This document shows positions 8,006-17,500 of a stretch of DNA of 28,861 nt, one piece after another (within the stretch, counting starts at the first letter, position 1; the number at the start of each line of letters is the position of its first letter). The DNA is from an uncultured Oscillibacter sp. (GTDB lineage Bacteria > Bacillota > Clostridia > Oscillospirales > Oscillospiraceae). Position numbers and translations under genes: made by a program. The DNA lies in assembly GCA_910583695.1 (NCBI GenBank), contig CAJTZL010000038.1:1-28861 (forward strand). The letters run 5' to 3'. Under the pieces are notes generated by a model. That model worked only from the letters and a program-made list of their open reading frames with translations. It was not told where the DNA came from and did not search any database.

Positions 8006-8933
8006 TTTTATCAATGTCGGCTACGGTGATGCGATTTTAGTAAGAGACATGGACGCGCCGTTCACCATGCTGGTGGACTGCGGAGATGTGAGCGTGGGGG
8101 ACGGCGGTCCCGACTCCATGCGAATTTCGGCGGCGGACTATCTCCGCCGGGAGGGAATCCGAGAGCTGGACCTGTTGGTGCTGACTCATCTGCACCGTGA
8201 TCATTGCGGCGGACTGGAGAACGTGGCTTCCGCCGTGGAAATCAAGGAGTTTTGGACCAATTACATTCCGCCGGAAGCCGAGTGGGGAAGGCGTCTCCCG
8301 GTGCCGGAGGAGTTCCCCGCCGGGTCCCGCTGTCTGCTTCAATCGCTGAATATCTTTCTTGGCGCCTTGGAGACGCTGCGAGCCCGGGGGACCCGCCTTT
8401 GTCTGCGGGACGAGCGGCAGGCGTGCTTTCCGCTCACCGCCAGACTCCTTGCGGAGCTGCACACGGAATCGGGGGAGCTGAGGAGCCGGCAGGAGGAAAT
8501 CTGGACGGCGGCGCTGGCGGGGACGGCAGACGGCCGGGAGCTCCAGGAGCTGGACGAGTTCATCAACAATACCAGCCTCCGCCTCAGCCTGCGCTACGAA
8601 GACCGCCGGATTGAGCTCCCCGGAGATATGTACGCCTCCTGCTGGGAATCTCACGATCTTCCTCCCTGCGATATTTTGAAACTGCCCCATCATGGGCACA
8701 AAGACGCTCTGTCTCCGCGCCTTCTGCAGATGCTTCGTCCCGCCCATACGGTTATTTCCGTTTCAAACACCCGGACGGACCTCTGCCCCCATCCGGAGGC
8801 GGTCGGGCTGCTCCGGCAGATGGGCAGCCGGGTGTATTTTACAGATGCGGTTCGGGAAAACGGACATGATACATCCGCGCACAGCGCCCTGCGTGTTCAA
8901 ATCTCGGGAGAACGGGGCTTGGCATTCTTATGA
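7992..8933 (+). CDS. Stand-alone ComEC-type metallo-beta-lactamase hydrolase
   Basis: This metal-dependent hydrolase has about 313 residues. The zinc motif HxHxDH reads HLHRDH at residues 66-71 (LTHLHRDHCGG). Further motifs match the beta-lactamase domain of ComEC/Rec2 proteins: NNTSLRLSL, then PGD, then KLPHHGHKDALSPRLL near residues 230-244. There are no membrane helices, so this is the hydrolase domain without the ComEC channel, presumably cytoplasmic. I use the ATG at 7992 (LLLDFINVGYGDAIL follows); an in-frame GTG at 7983 would add three residues. It overlaps the ATPase end by 14 nt and is the last gene of the importer operon. Nucleic-acid or phosphoester hydrolysis is likely from the family; the substrate is unknown. 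Confidence 0.82.
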   Translation: MLLLDFINVGYGDAILVRDMDAPFTMLVDCGDVSVGDGGPDSMRISAADYLRREGIRELDLLVLTHLHRDHCGGLENVASAVEIKEFWTNYIPPEAEWGRRLPVPEEFPAGSRCLLQSLNIFLGALETLRARGTRLCLRDERQACFPLTARLLAELHTESGELRSRQEEIWTAALAGTADGRELQELDEFINNTSLRLSLRYEDRRIELPGDMYASCWESHDLPPCDILKLPHHGHKDALSPRLLQMLRPAHTVISVSNTRTDLCPHPEAVGLLRQMGSRVYFTDAVRENGHDTSAHSALRVQISGERGLAFL

Positions 8934-8965
8934 ATGAGCTTTAATAGGGACACTGTAATGTCAAG

Positions 8966-8994
8966 TTTTTTCGGAGCCTGTACCCACGAAAAAA
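8966..8994. repeat. A/T-rich inverted repeat downstream of the importer operon
   Basis: TTTTTTCG (8966-8973) and CGAAAAAA (8987-8994) form an 8-bp stem around a 13-nt loop, in a short stretch far richer in A/T than its surroundings. It may be a weak terminator or a scar of a mobile element. No transposase or target duplication is visible. Confidence 0.4.
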
Positions 8995-9019
8995 ATTTAT
9001 CAGAACTATCACTAGGCAG

Positions 9020-9055
9020 AAAGCCGTCCGGCATGAAAAAAAGGGCGGCTTTTTT
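9020..9055 (+). terminator. Intrinsic terminator of the importer operon
   Basis: AAAGCCGTCC (9020-9029) pairs with GGGCGGCTTT (9043-9052) with one G-T wobble, and the stem runs into TTTTTT. It lies about 90 nt after the hydrolase stop and separates the importer operon from the chaperone island. Confidence 0.82.
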
Positions 9056-9108
9056 GCGTGGATAGCCGGGAGGTGAAAAAGCAGTAACATGGTCTTAACG
9101 CAAGATTT

Positions 9109-9137
9109 TTCAGACATTCACAAGATTAAATTATAAA
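9109..9137 (+). promoter_or_regulatory. Possible promoter at the head of the HscC island
   Basis: TTCAGA (9109-9114), 17 nt and TATAAA (9132-9137) lie in an A/T-rich patch just before the first frame of the island. Fit to consensus is moderate, and the predicted start of transcription would fall inside the AAGGGAG ribosome site at about 9142-9148, so the exact boxes are doubtful. No heat-shock CIRCE-type inverted repeat is seen. Confidence 0.35.
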
Positions 9138-9152
9138 CAAAGAAGGGAGCGA

Positions 9153-9479
9153 ATGGCAGACGAAAAATTGAAGGTGAGACCGGAGAAAAGTCTCCAGCCC
9201 AGCTTATTCGATGCTGGCCCGGCGGATGCGCCTGCCCCGGAAACGCCCGCGCCGGGCCCCGGCTCCGGAGAACACTCCCGAACAGGCCGCCGTGACAGCC
9301 GCCCCGGCAGGCTCCTCCGTTCCGCAGTGCGTTTGCAGAATTTTCGGAAGCAGAAAAAACGGGATTGCCGAAAGCCCGCCGGAGGGCTATAATGTAGCCA
9401 GTTTTTCCGGGCGGAGGACAAAAAGATACGCGGCGAGATCGAGGGACTGCTTGTGGAGCTGTATCTGCTCCAAGAGTAA
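9153..9479 (+). pseudogene. Frame-broken gene remnant upstream of hscC-like gene
   Basis: AGAAGGGAGCGA followed by ATG opens a frame reading MADEKLKVRPEKSLQPSLFD and then a Pro/Ala-rich stretch. That frame becomes Arg-rich and unnatural and stops at TAA near 9390. Protein-like sequence continues in other frames: PENTPEQAAVTAAPAGSS in the second, FAEFSEAEKTGLPKARR in the third, and SQFFRAEDKKIRGEIEGLLV with ELYLLQE back in the first, ending at TAA 9477-9479. This pattern suggests one ancestral gene of about 105-110 residues broken by two or three indels. The original function is not recognised. It immediately precedes the chaperone gene and may have been a small island member. Alternatively it is simply a short, odd gene ending at 9392. 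Confidence 0.45.
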
Positions 9480-9518
9480 CCGGACGGTCCGGCGTTATAT
9501 AAAAGGGGAGAATGAGCT

Positions 9519-11285
9519 ATGGCAATCATTGGCATCGATTTAGGCACCACCAACTCCCTGGCCTGCGTCTACCGGGACGGCAGGGCGGAGCGGATTCCCA
9601 ACGAGCTGGGGGAGTACAAGACCAGCAGCGCCGTCAGCGTGCTGGAGGATGGAAGCGTCCTGGTGGGCGCGGCGGCCAGGGAGCGGCTGGTGACGCACCC
9701 GGAGGCCACCGCCGCCTCCTTCAAAATCTGGATGGGCACGGAAAAGATCCTGACCCTGGCGGGACGGAAATTCAAGCCGGAGGAGCTCTCCGCCCTGGTG
9801 CTCCGGCAGCTGCTGGAGGACGCGAAGCGGTATCTGGGTGAGGAGGTGGAGGAGGCCGTCATCAGCGTCCCGGCCTACTTCAACGACGACCAGAGATGCG
9901 CCACGAAGCTGGCGGCCCAGCTGGCGGGGCTGAATGTGAAGCGCCTCATCAACGAGCCCTCCGCCGCCGCCCTCTACCACCGCTATGCCGCCCAGGCCGG
10001 AGACTGCCAGCTGATGATTGTGGATTTCGGCGGCGGGACCCTGGACGTGAGCATCGTGGAATGCTTTGAAAACATCATTGAGATCACCGCCATCGCCGGA
10101 GACAACCGCCTGGGCGGGGACGACGTGGACCGGGCCATCGCCGCCCACTTCTGCCGGGAGAACGGCCTTTTGGAAGAGGGGCTGGCCCCCTCCCTCCGGG
10201 CCTCCCTGTACCGTCAGGCGGAAACGGCCAAAATTGCCCTCTCCAGCGTCCCGGCGGCGTCCATCTCCCTCCAGCAGGGGGAGACGCGGTACAGCCTCGT
10301 TTTGACCAACGACCTGCTCCGCCGGCTCTGCGGTCCCGTGTTCCAGAAGGTCCGGGCAGTCATCACCCGGGCCATGAAGGACCGGGGCCGGGGCGGCAGG
10401 CTGAACGACGTGATTTTAGTGGGCGGCTCCGCCCAGCTGGCGGTGTTCGGGGATTTTCTTGAGGAGCTCTTTGGCCGGAGGCCCCATGTGGCGGATGCGC
10501 CGGATGAGATCGTGGCCTTGGGCGTGGGCCTCTGCGCGGGCATCAAGGAGCGGGCGGAGGATTTGCAGGATCTGGTGATGACGGACGTGTGTCCCTTCTC
10601 CCTGGGAGTTTCCACCTACAGCCGCCGGGACGACCGGACCCCTCATATGGCGGTGCTGATTCCAAGAAGCAGCATGCTCCCCGCCAGCCATCAGGAGCGG
10701 TTCTACACGCTGAATGACAATCAGACGGGCTTGCGGTTTGAGATTTATCAGGGGGAGGGCTACTTCGCCTCGGAAAATCTGAAGCTGGGGGAGGTGGAGG
10801 TCCAGGTGCCCCCGGGCCCGGCGGGGGAGCAGTCCGCCGTGGTGACATTTACCTATGACATCGACGGCATCCTCCACGTCAGCGCCCGGAGCAGCGGCGG
10901 GGACTTCCGGGAGCGGCTGATTCTGAACCCCAACCTGCACCTGACGGAGGAGGGCAGAGAACGAGCCTTGGAGCGCATCCGGCAAATCCAGCTGGCGGCT
11001 CAGGGGGACCAGCGGGACCAGCTGCTGCTGGAGCGGGCTCTGCGGCTCTACACCCAGACCATCGGACAGGGGCGGGAGCTGGCCGCCAGTCTGATTGACT
11101 ATTGGAAGAGCCTGATGGATTGCGGCGACCGCATCCAGCGGAGGCGGGACTACGACCGGGTGAAGGAACAGCTGGACATGCTGGAGGCCGCCGTGGAGGA
11201 GGACCCCCTGGAGGGCGGTATCTGGTTTGGAGAATTGGAGGAAGAGGATTTCGAGTTGGATTTTGACGGAGATTTGGAGGATTGA
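9519..11285 (+). CDS. hscC: HscC-like Hsp70 chaperone
   Basis: This Hsp70 has 588 residues against about 556 in E. coli HscC and 638 in DnaK. The ATPase signatures are intact: IDLGTTNS (6-13), VDFGGGTLDVS (168-178) and VGGSAQLAVF (301-310). The interdomain linker reads DLVMTDVCPFSLG (351-363), the HscC-type form, rather than the DVLLLDVTPLSLG of DnaK. The C-terminal lid is short and ends in a very acidic tail (ELEEEDFELDFDGDLED). It binds and releases client peptides with ATP, in the cytoplasm. AAGGGGAG precedes the ATG. The next gene, coding for a J-like protein, starts 3 nt after the stop. No GrpE gene is present in the window. Confidence 0.9.
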   Translation: MAIIGIDLGTTNSLACVYRDGRAERIPNELGEYKTSSAVSVLEDGSVLVGAAARERLVTHPEATAASFKIWMGTEKILTLAGRKFKPEELSALVLRQLLEDAKRYLGEEVEEAVISVPAYFNDDQRCATKLAAQLAGLNVKRLINEPSAAALYHRYAAQAGDCQLMIVDFGGGTLDVSIVECFENIIEITAIAGDNRLGGDDVDRAIAAHFCRENGLLEEGLAPSLRASLYRQAETAKIALSSVPAASISLQQGETRYSLVLTNDLLRRLCGPVFQKVRAVITRAMKDRGRGGRLNDVILVGGSAQLAVFGDFLEELFGRRPHVADAPDEIVALGVGLCAGIKERAEDLQDLVMTDVCPFSLGVSTYSRRDDRTPHMAVLIPRSSMLPASHQERFYTLNDNQTGLRFEIYQGEGYFASENLKLGEVEVQVPPGPAGEQSAVVTFTYDIDGILHVSARSSGGDFRERLILNPNLHLTEEGRERALERIRQIQLAAQGDQRDQLLLERALRLYTQTIGQGRELAASLIDYWKSLMDCGDRIQRRRDYDRVKEQLDMLEAAVEEDPLEGGIWFGELEEEDFELDFDGDLED

Positions 11286-11288
11286 GAG

Positions 11289-14200
11289 ATGGAGACCATT
11301 TGGACCGCTCTGGGCCTGGAACCCACCAAGGACGTTTCCGCCATCAAACGGGCCTACGCGGAGAGGGCCAGGACCTGCCACCCGGAGGAGGACCCGGAGG
11401 GCTTTCTCCGACTGCGGCAGGCCTATCAGGCGGCATTGAACTGCGCCGAAGGGGAGCCGGAGAAATCGGGATTCTCCCTGGCCGGAACGGACGAAATTTC
11501 ACTCCCGGAGGACAGAGATGAGGCGGAGGACCCCGGCTGGAACCTCCGGGAGGTGGAGGACGAGGGCCCCAACCCCTTTGAGGACGGCGAGGCCATTGCC
11601 GGGTTCCTGGAGCTCTACACCGGAAAGCAGCGGAAGAACCCGGCCATGTGGATGGATTATGTCACCTCCGGCGCCTTCCTGGACGCCGCCTGGGACCCCC
11701 GCTTTACGTCCTTGCTCCTGCGAAAGGTCCGGGAGCTTCTGCCGGACTTCACGCCGGGCAGGGAGTGCCTGACCTGGCTGAACGTGGCCTACCAGTTTTC
11801 CGGCGGGGAGGGGCAGACCTTCGACGGCATCCGGGACATCCTTCAGATTGCCGCCCTGGGGCCCGTGCCCAAGAAGCCCAAGGGGAACGAGTTCGCCGTC
11901 TTGCAGAGCTTCCTGGACTACCGGCACCTGAACCGCCTTGCCGACGCAGGGCGCTGGGACCAGGAGGCCGTTGAGGCGTTCCGGCAGGTGCTGGGCCGCT
12001 ACTCCTCCGCCTATATCCGGGAGCGGTGCGAGCAGCGGGTGACGCCGGACTGCGAGCGCCACCCGGCGGGGGTCCGGGTGTTCCTCCACTTCTTCCGGCG
12101 GGAGGACCTGCCGGAGGTTTTGTTCCGGGAGGCGTGGCAGAGGTTTGATCTGAAGAGCGCCGTGATGGGCCGGGCCAAGGTCCTCTACGGGCCCCTGCGG
12201 GAGCTGGCCGTCCGGCGGGTGCCGGGAATCGGCGGGGAGCAGGCGCCGGTGAACTTCCTTCAGCTGAACCGGAACCTGGAGGCCTATTTGAAGCGCTTGA
12301 GGGCGAGCCCGGAGGCGGAGCCGGAGGAGTCCGAGGTCTTTTTCCGGGCGCCGGAGATGCAGAGGGTCCTGCCGGAGCCCCGGTTTCTGGAACAGCAGCT
12401 TTTGACCTTCTCCCCCTGGCGGCGGGAGGGCATGGGCGAGGGTCTGGTCCGCCGGATGCTGGACTACTACCGGGAGCACCCGGAGCTCCCCCGGGCGGGG
12501 GAGGTGATCTCCGGGCTGGAGGGGGATCTTCGGCTCTGCGAGGCCAAGCGCTGGAGCCGGGAGGACGACGCGGCGGACCCGGAGGGTATCCCCTATTACG
12601 AGTGGGTGCGTCTATGCTACCGGCCCTTCTTCCGCTGGTGGCTGAACACCGCCTTTTACACCGCCCAGGACCCGGAGAGCGGGACGCCCCTGCTGGAATA
12701 CCTGGGAAAATACCTGCCCTATCAGGAGGGATGGAGCCGCCGGTTTACCGAGCGGGCGGACGGGACGCCCCGAACCATGGCGGCGGCCATGGGCATGGTG
12801 GAGATCGACTGCTATCCCCTGCACCTGGAGTACCGGGTGAACGGGAAGCCGGTATACCGGCCCTGCCTCACCTGGGAGCAGACGGCCCGGGAGAGCGGCG
12901 ACTGGTTTGCGTTGCTTCTGCCGATCACGGCGGCGCCCTACGGGGACTTTGACCAGGTGGCCCGGGAGGTCTATCGCCGTTTGGATTACCTGCCTGTGCC
13001 GGGGGACGACCGGGCTCTGATTGCCCGGTGCCTGGCGGGCCATGTGTGCTGTCTGCCGTTGGACCAGGAGACCGGAGAGGCGGTTCCGCCGGAGAAGCAG
13101 TTTCCCCTGGAGTTGTCCATGGAGGGGGGCGGGAAGCTCTACACCGCGGTTTGGCGGGAGGGCGGGGAGTCCATCTCTATCTACCGTCAAACTGCCTCCG
13201 GGCGGCGGATGCAGGAGGAATTGATTTCCGACCCCGACGGAACTTGGACAGCGGCGCCCAGCTCTGTGAAGAGGCCGCCGGATCATGCAAACGATTTCCC
13301 CCCGATCCGTTTCACCGCAGCAAGCGATTTTGACGCAGCGCGGCGGCGGCTGGCGGAGCTGACGGATCCCCGATTTTTCGACCTCTCCCGCCTCCGGGAG
13401 TTGCCTGCGAAAATCTTTTACACCCCCGTGGGAGGCACGGAGGAGTGCCTGTCCCATATCAACATCCTCCGGGAGCCGCCCAAGGTCAACGCCGAGGCGT
13501 TTCTGGAGGAGTGGAAAGGGGCCGAGGAAATCCCGCCGGATATGGAGCTGATCATCGCCAAGGTGCGGCAGGCCGTGGAGGAACAGCCGAAAGAGGAAGA
13601 GCCCATCCCCCCGGAAATTCTGGTGACAGCGGAGGCCCTTTCCACCCTGCTGTACCGCTTTTCCCAGGGGGAGCTGGAACGGCTGGAAATGGGATGGACC
13701 GCAGAGGGCAGACTGGTGCTCCGCCGGGACGGGGACAAATATGCCTGCCTCTACTTTGAGAACAGCTTTGGCCGGGGGGAGAACTGGTACGCCCTGCTGG
13801 CGGATGCGGAGATGTACAAGACCGTGGACTGTAACGATGTCGTGTATGTTCCCTTCGGCATGGGGAAGCTGGCGGAGTATTCCATCTTTCACAGCGCCCG
13901 GGACCTTCTCCGAGACATGGATTTGGTGCTGGGTCAGATGGGCTGGGGGCAGATACAAAGCGGCGGCCCGGGCGGTTGGCTCTGGAGCTGTGACGTGAGC
14001 CGCCACGATTCCAAGCACAAGGTCCTCATGGCCCAGCAGAAGCTGGGGGGCGTGCCCCAGAACCGGGGGCGGAATTACAATCTCAGCAAGTTTGTCCTCA
14101 GCCGTTTCGCCTCGGAGCTGGAGACCGTGGAAACGGACGGAGCGCGGACGGTGACGGCGCTGAAAAGCGGGACTTACGGCCTCGCGGCGGAAGGGCTGGT

Positions 14201-14564
14201 CCACTTCATGATGGGAAAGCTGGCGGAGGTCCGAATCAGCTGGACCTTCCCGGCGGCGGAGGGCGGCCCGGAGCTGCGGCATCTGGTCCTGTTGCAGGAC
14301 CGGGGAAAGTACCTGCTGTTCTGGCTCCAGGACGGGAACCGACGGGCCCTGGCCTACGCGTCGGAGGAACCCCGGTGGTTTATGGGCCGTGCCCTGCCGG
14401 CCTGTATCGTCCATGAGGACCCCAAGCGGCTGCGAAACGGCATCGACCTGCTGCTGGACGACGTCGACAACACGGAGCCGGTATTGAGCCGGCCGGGGCA
14501 GTTCGCAGAGGTGCGCATGCCCTATGAGGAGCTGCGGGCGGCGCTGGTACATGAGCCGGAATAA
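11289..14564 (+). CDS. Giant J-like co-chaperone candidate, copy 1
   Basis: The protein has 1091 residues. Residues 1-50 form a J-like domain: a helix (VSAIKRAYAERA), a loop with HPEEDPE (31-37) in place of the canonical HPD, and a helix (FLRLRQAYQAAL). This form resembles the J proteins encoded beside hscC in E. coli (DjlB/DjlC). An acidic linker (about 55-95) leads to a region shared with the next gene (GPNPFEDGE; MDYVTSGAFLDAAW; ERHPAGVRVFLHFFRRED; VMGRAKVLYG), a central Trp/Tyr-rich segment (YRPFFRWWLNTAFY, about 435-450) and a C-terminal half with repeated VLRRDG/VLLQDRG-like beta segments. No signal peptide or clear membrane helix is seen. GGAGG lies 8 nt before the ATG. It probably delivers clients to the adjacent HscC or stimulates its ATPase; the long C-terminal part is of unknown function. 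Confidence 0.75.
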   Translation: METIWTALGLEPTKDVSAIKRAYAERARTCHPEEDPEGFLRLRQAYQAALNCAEGEPEKSGFSLAGTDEISLPEDRDEAEDPGWNLREVEDEGPNPFEDGEAIAGFLELYTGKQRKNPAMWMDYVTSGAFLDAAWDPRFTSLLLRKVRELLPDFTPGRECLTWLNVAYQFSGGEGQTFDGIRDILQIAALGPVPKKPKGNEFAVLQSFLDYRHLNRLADAGRWDQEAVEAFRQVLGRYSSAYIRERCEQRVTPDCERHPAGVRVFLHFFRREDLPEVLFREAWQRFDLKSAVMGRAKVLYGPLRELAVRRVPGIGGEQAPVNFLQLNRNLEAYLKRLRASPEAEPEESEVFFRAPEMQRVLPEPRFLEQQLLTFSPWRREGMGEGLVRRMLDYYREHPELPRAGEVISGLEGDLRLCEAKRWSREDDAADPEGIPYYEWVRLCYRPFFRWWLNTAFYTAQDPESGTPLLEYLGKYLPYQEGWSRRFTERADGTPRTMAAAMGMVEIDCYPLHLEYRVNGKPVYRPCLTWEQTARESGDWFALLLPITAAPYGDFDQVAREVYRRLDYLPVPGDDRALIARCLAGHVCCLPLDQETGEAVPPEKQFPLELSMEGGGKLYTAVWREGGESISIYRQTASGRRMQEELISDPDGTWTAAPSSVKRPPDHANDFPPIRFTAASDFDAARRRLAELTDPRFFDLSRLRELPAKIFYTPVGGTEECLSHINILREPPKVNAEAFLEEWKGAEEIPPDMELIIAKVRQAVEEQPKEEEPIPPEILVTAEALSTLLYRFSQGELERLEMGWTAEGRLVLRRDGDKYACLYFENSFGRGENWYALLADAEMYKTVDCNDVVYVPFGMGKLAEYSIFHSARDLLRDMDLVLGQMGWGQIQSGGPGGWLWSCDVSRHDSKHKVLMAQQKLGGVPQNRGRNYNLSKFVLSRFASELETVETDGARTVTALKSGTYGLAAEGLVHFMMGKLAEVRISWTFPAAEGGPELRHLVLLQDRGKYLLFWLQDGNRRALAYASEEPRWFMGRALPACIVHEDPKRLRNGIDLLLDDVDNTEPVLSRPGQFAEVRMPYEELRAALVHEPE

Positions 14565-14578
14565 GGAGGCAAGACCGT

Positions 14579-17500
14579 ATGGATGAACGTTGGACCACAT
14601 TGGGCTTGGAGGCCACGAAAGATGTCTCCGCCATCAAACGAGCCTACGCGGAGAAGGCCAAGGCCTGTCATCCGGAGGAGGACTCGGAGGGCTTTCTCAA
14701 ACTGCGGCAGGCCTATCAGGCGGCGCTGGCCTATGCGGAGGGCGGGGAGGAACCCCTGCCTCCCGGGCCGGAGGCGGCGGAAGCGGAGAACGAGGGCTGG
14801 GCCCTGACAGACGGCCCCGCCGTCATTGACGAGGGACCGAATCCCTTCGCGGACCATCCGGCGGCAGTGGCGTTCCGGGACCTCTACACGGGAAAGCGGC
14901 GGAAGGACCCCCAGGCGTGGATGGACTACTTCACCTCCGGGGACTTCCTGGACGTGGCCTGGGAGCGCCGGTTTGCGGGGCTGCTGCTGGAGGAAGCAGC
15001 CCGGCTGGAGGGGGAATATCCCATTCCTCGGGAGTTTTTGACCTGGCTGTGCGCCGCCTACCGGTTTGCCGTGGACCGGGCGGTGTACCGGGATTGGGAT
15101 TCGGGGAACGAGCGGACGGAGTTCAGCTTCCGCATTGATCAGGACGCCCAGTTCGAGGGACAGGAGTTCTTGTTCCAGCTGGCCGCCCGGGGCCCTGCGG
15201 TGAAGCCCCTCAAGGGCGCGGAGCAGGCGGTTTCCCGAAGCATCGCGGACTACCGGGCCCTTGTCCGCTTGGCGGAGGAGGACCGCTGGACCGAAGAGAC
15301 GCTGAAAAAGGCGGGGAATATCCTGGACTTCTATAGGATCGGGAACTTCCAGGACAGAAACCCCGCGCCGCCGGAGCGCCACCCGGCGGGAATGCGGCTC
15401 ATTAACCATTTCTTCCGGCGGGAGAAGCTGCCGAGGGAGCTCTATCAAATGGCTTGGGAGAAGATGGAGCTGAAAACCGCCCTCATGGGCCGGGCCAAGC
15501 TGCTGTATGGGGACCTCCGAGCGCGGGTGCTGGAGCAGGTCCCCGACATTGCCGAGGGCGAGCTGGATATCCGGCAGCTGAACAAGGAGCTTGAGGCCTT
15601 CCGCCAGAGGGTGCGGACCCTGGAGGAGAGCGGGAAGCCGGAGGACTGGGAACAGGCCGGGGCGGAGGTCAAGGCCTTCTTTAGCCGCCCGGACTTTCAG
15701 AAGGCGCTTCTGAACCGCAAGTTTGCCGAAGAGCATATGAAGTACCATGTTCAATGGGCCGGGGAATGCTTTGCCCGGGAGATTCTGGACTACTACGGGC
15801 GAAACCCGGACGCCCCCTGCGCAAAGCAGCTGACGGAGCTGATGGCAGCTACCGGCCGCCGTCGGATGATTCAGAACCGGAACCGGGAGGACGCCAATGC
15901 GCCCACCCCGAAAGAGACCCTGACTCTTACAAACCGCCCCTTCTTCCGCCACTGGCTGAACACCGGCTTCTACCATTCCATGGACCGGGAGACGAAACAG
16001 CCTCTGCTGGGCTATTTGAACCAGGAGCTGCCCTACCTGCCGGAGTGGAGCCGGAAGCTCCTGGGGGTGAAGGATGAGGAGACCCCGGAGCCGGTCTCCG
16101 TGACCTTGAAGCTCTGGAAGGACAAGATCACGGTCCAATACCATCTGCGCTACCAGAGCTTCCTGCGAAACGGCGTGCCGGTGCACCGCCCCTTCCTCCT
16201 CTGGGAGCAGCTGCTGGAGCGGGCCGCGGATTCCGACACCTTCCTCCGCCTCCTGCCTGTCACCGCCGCCGTCTACAACCAGTACGACGCGGTGCGGGCG
16301 GAAATCCTCCGCCGCCTGAAGGACACCGCCGTCCCGGAGGAGGGACAGGAGTTCATCGCCGTCTGCCTTGCCGATCAGGTGTGCGGGCTCCCCGTCCCTG
16401 ATGCGGTGGGCATGGAGGACGATCAGGAACCGGAATGGGTCCGATCCCTGCCGCCGGTCAGCTTCCTGCCCTATCAAATCTTCGCCGAGAACACGGAGGT
16501 GCTGTACGTCTGCATCTGGTTCCAGCGGGACCGGGTGCTGGCCCTGTTTCAGCAGACGCCCTATGGGCAGAAGCTGATGGAGGGGGGAGAGTTCCACGAG
16601 ATCGAGGACGCCGAGACCGCCGGGACCCTGGCAAGGCAGCTCCTGGATGCCCAGCTGCACCCCAAGGGCTTTCCCATGGAGGCGTTAAAGGTTCTGCCGG
16701 AGGCGGTCTATGTCCAGTGGGACCACAGTGTGGTCTGCCGCGACGAGGACCCCCGGCCTCTTTGGAACACACCCAGGGAGCTCCATGGCGAACAGGTGAC
16801 GGCGGAGCGGCTGGAGGAGTACCTGGAGTCCTTCGCCGCGGGCCGGATGGAGCGGCTGGAGTGGTCCTGGAAGTGCGCCTTCCCGGTGGATGAGCCGCCT
16901 ATGGACTACGAGCCCCGGCGGTCACTGGTGCTGATGAAGAGCGGCGGCCGGTATGTCTGCCTTTACTTCGACGACTTCTGCGCGGAGAGCTACGCCCTGC
17001 TGGAAAAGCCGGAGGTCTACGGGAAGGAGAAGAGCGTCCCCAAGGCCGTGCCCTTCCGGCAGAGCAGCCTGTTCCCGGACGTACTCCACCGGAACTTCTT
17101 CACCATCCGGCGGCATCTGGAAAAGATTTTCTCCCAGGTCGGCTGGCCCAACAACGTGAAGTTCCTGGCGGGCGGCCTCTGGAGCTATGCCGTCAACGTG
17201 GATCACGGGCGGGTGAAATACAACCTGGACAAGCAGCTTCTGGGAGGCTTCCCGGCAGAGCGGGCCCGCAACCGGCCCGGTGCGCCCTTCTACTTCCAGG
17301 ACTATCCGAGTCTGGCGGTCCGGACGGACGCCGGGGGGAGCACGGAGACCCTGGAGGTGACGGAGGGGAACCGACCCAAGGTCCAGCGGCTCGTGGCGGA
17401 CTTCCTGGCGGGCGGCGGCCCGACGCTCCGCCTCACCTGGGGGAAGCGGCGGGATGCGCGGCGGCACATCGTCCTCCGGCGGGACGGCGGGCGCTTCCTC

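Noticed and set aside
5222..8014. A 930-codon open frame on the minus strand opposite the importer genes.
   Set aside because: It is antisense to three well-recognised ABC genes, has low-complexity His/Gln/Gly-rich translation and no ribosome site. High GC at third positions removes stop codons from this antisense frame.
8940..9015. A/T-rich sequence suspected to be an insertion-sequence remnant.
   Set aside because: No transposase fragment, terminal repeat pair or target duplication could be identified, so only the inverted repeat is reported.
9480..9492. CCGGACGGTCCGG palindrome just before the hscC-like ribosome site, considered as a heat-shock operator.
   Set aside because: It does not match the CIRCE element (TTAGCACTC-N9-GAGTGCTAA) and is short for a specific operator in GC-rich DNA.
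12612..16660. Long minus-strand frames (662 and 712 codons) opposite the two J-like genes.
   Set aside because: They mirror each other because the sense genes are paralogous, and the translations are compositionally odd (Leu/Pro/His/Arg-rich). They are shadows of the sense genes.
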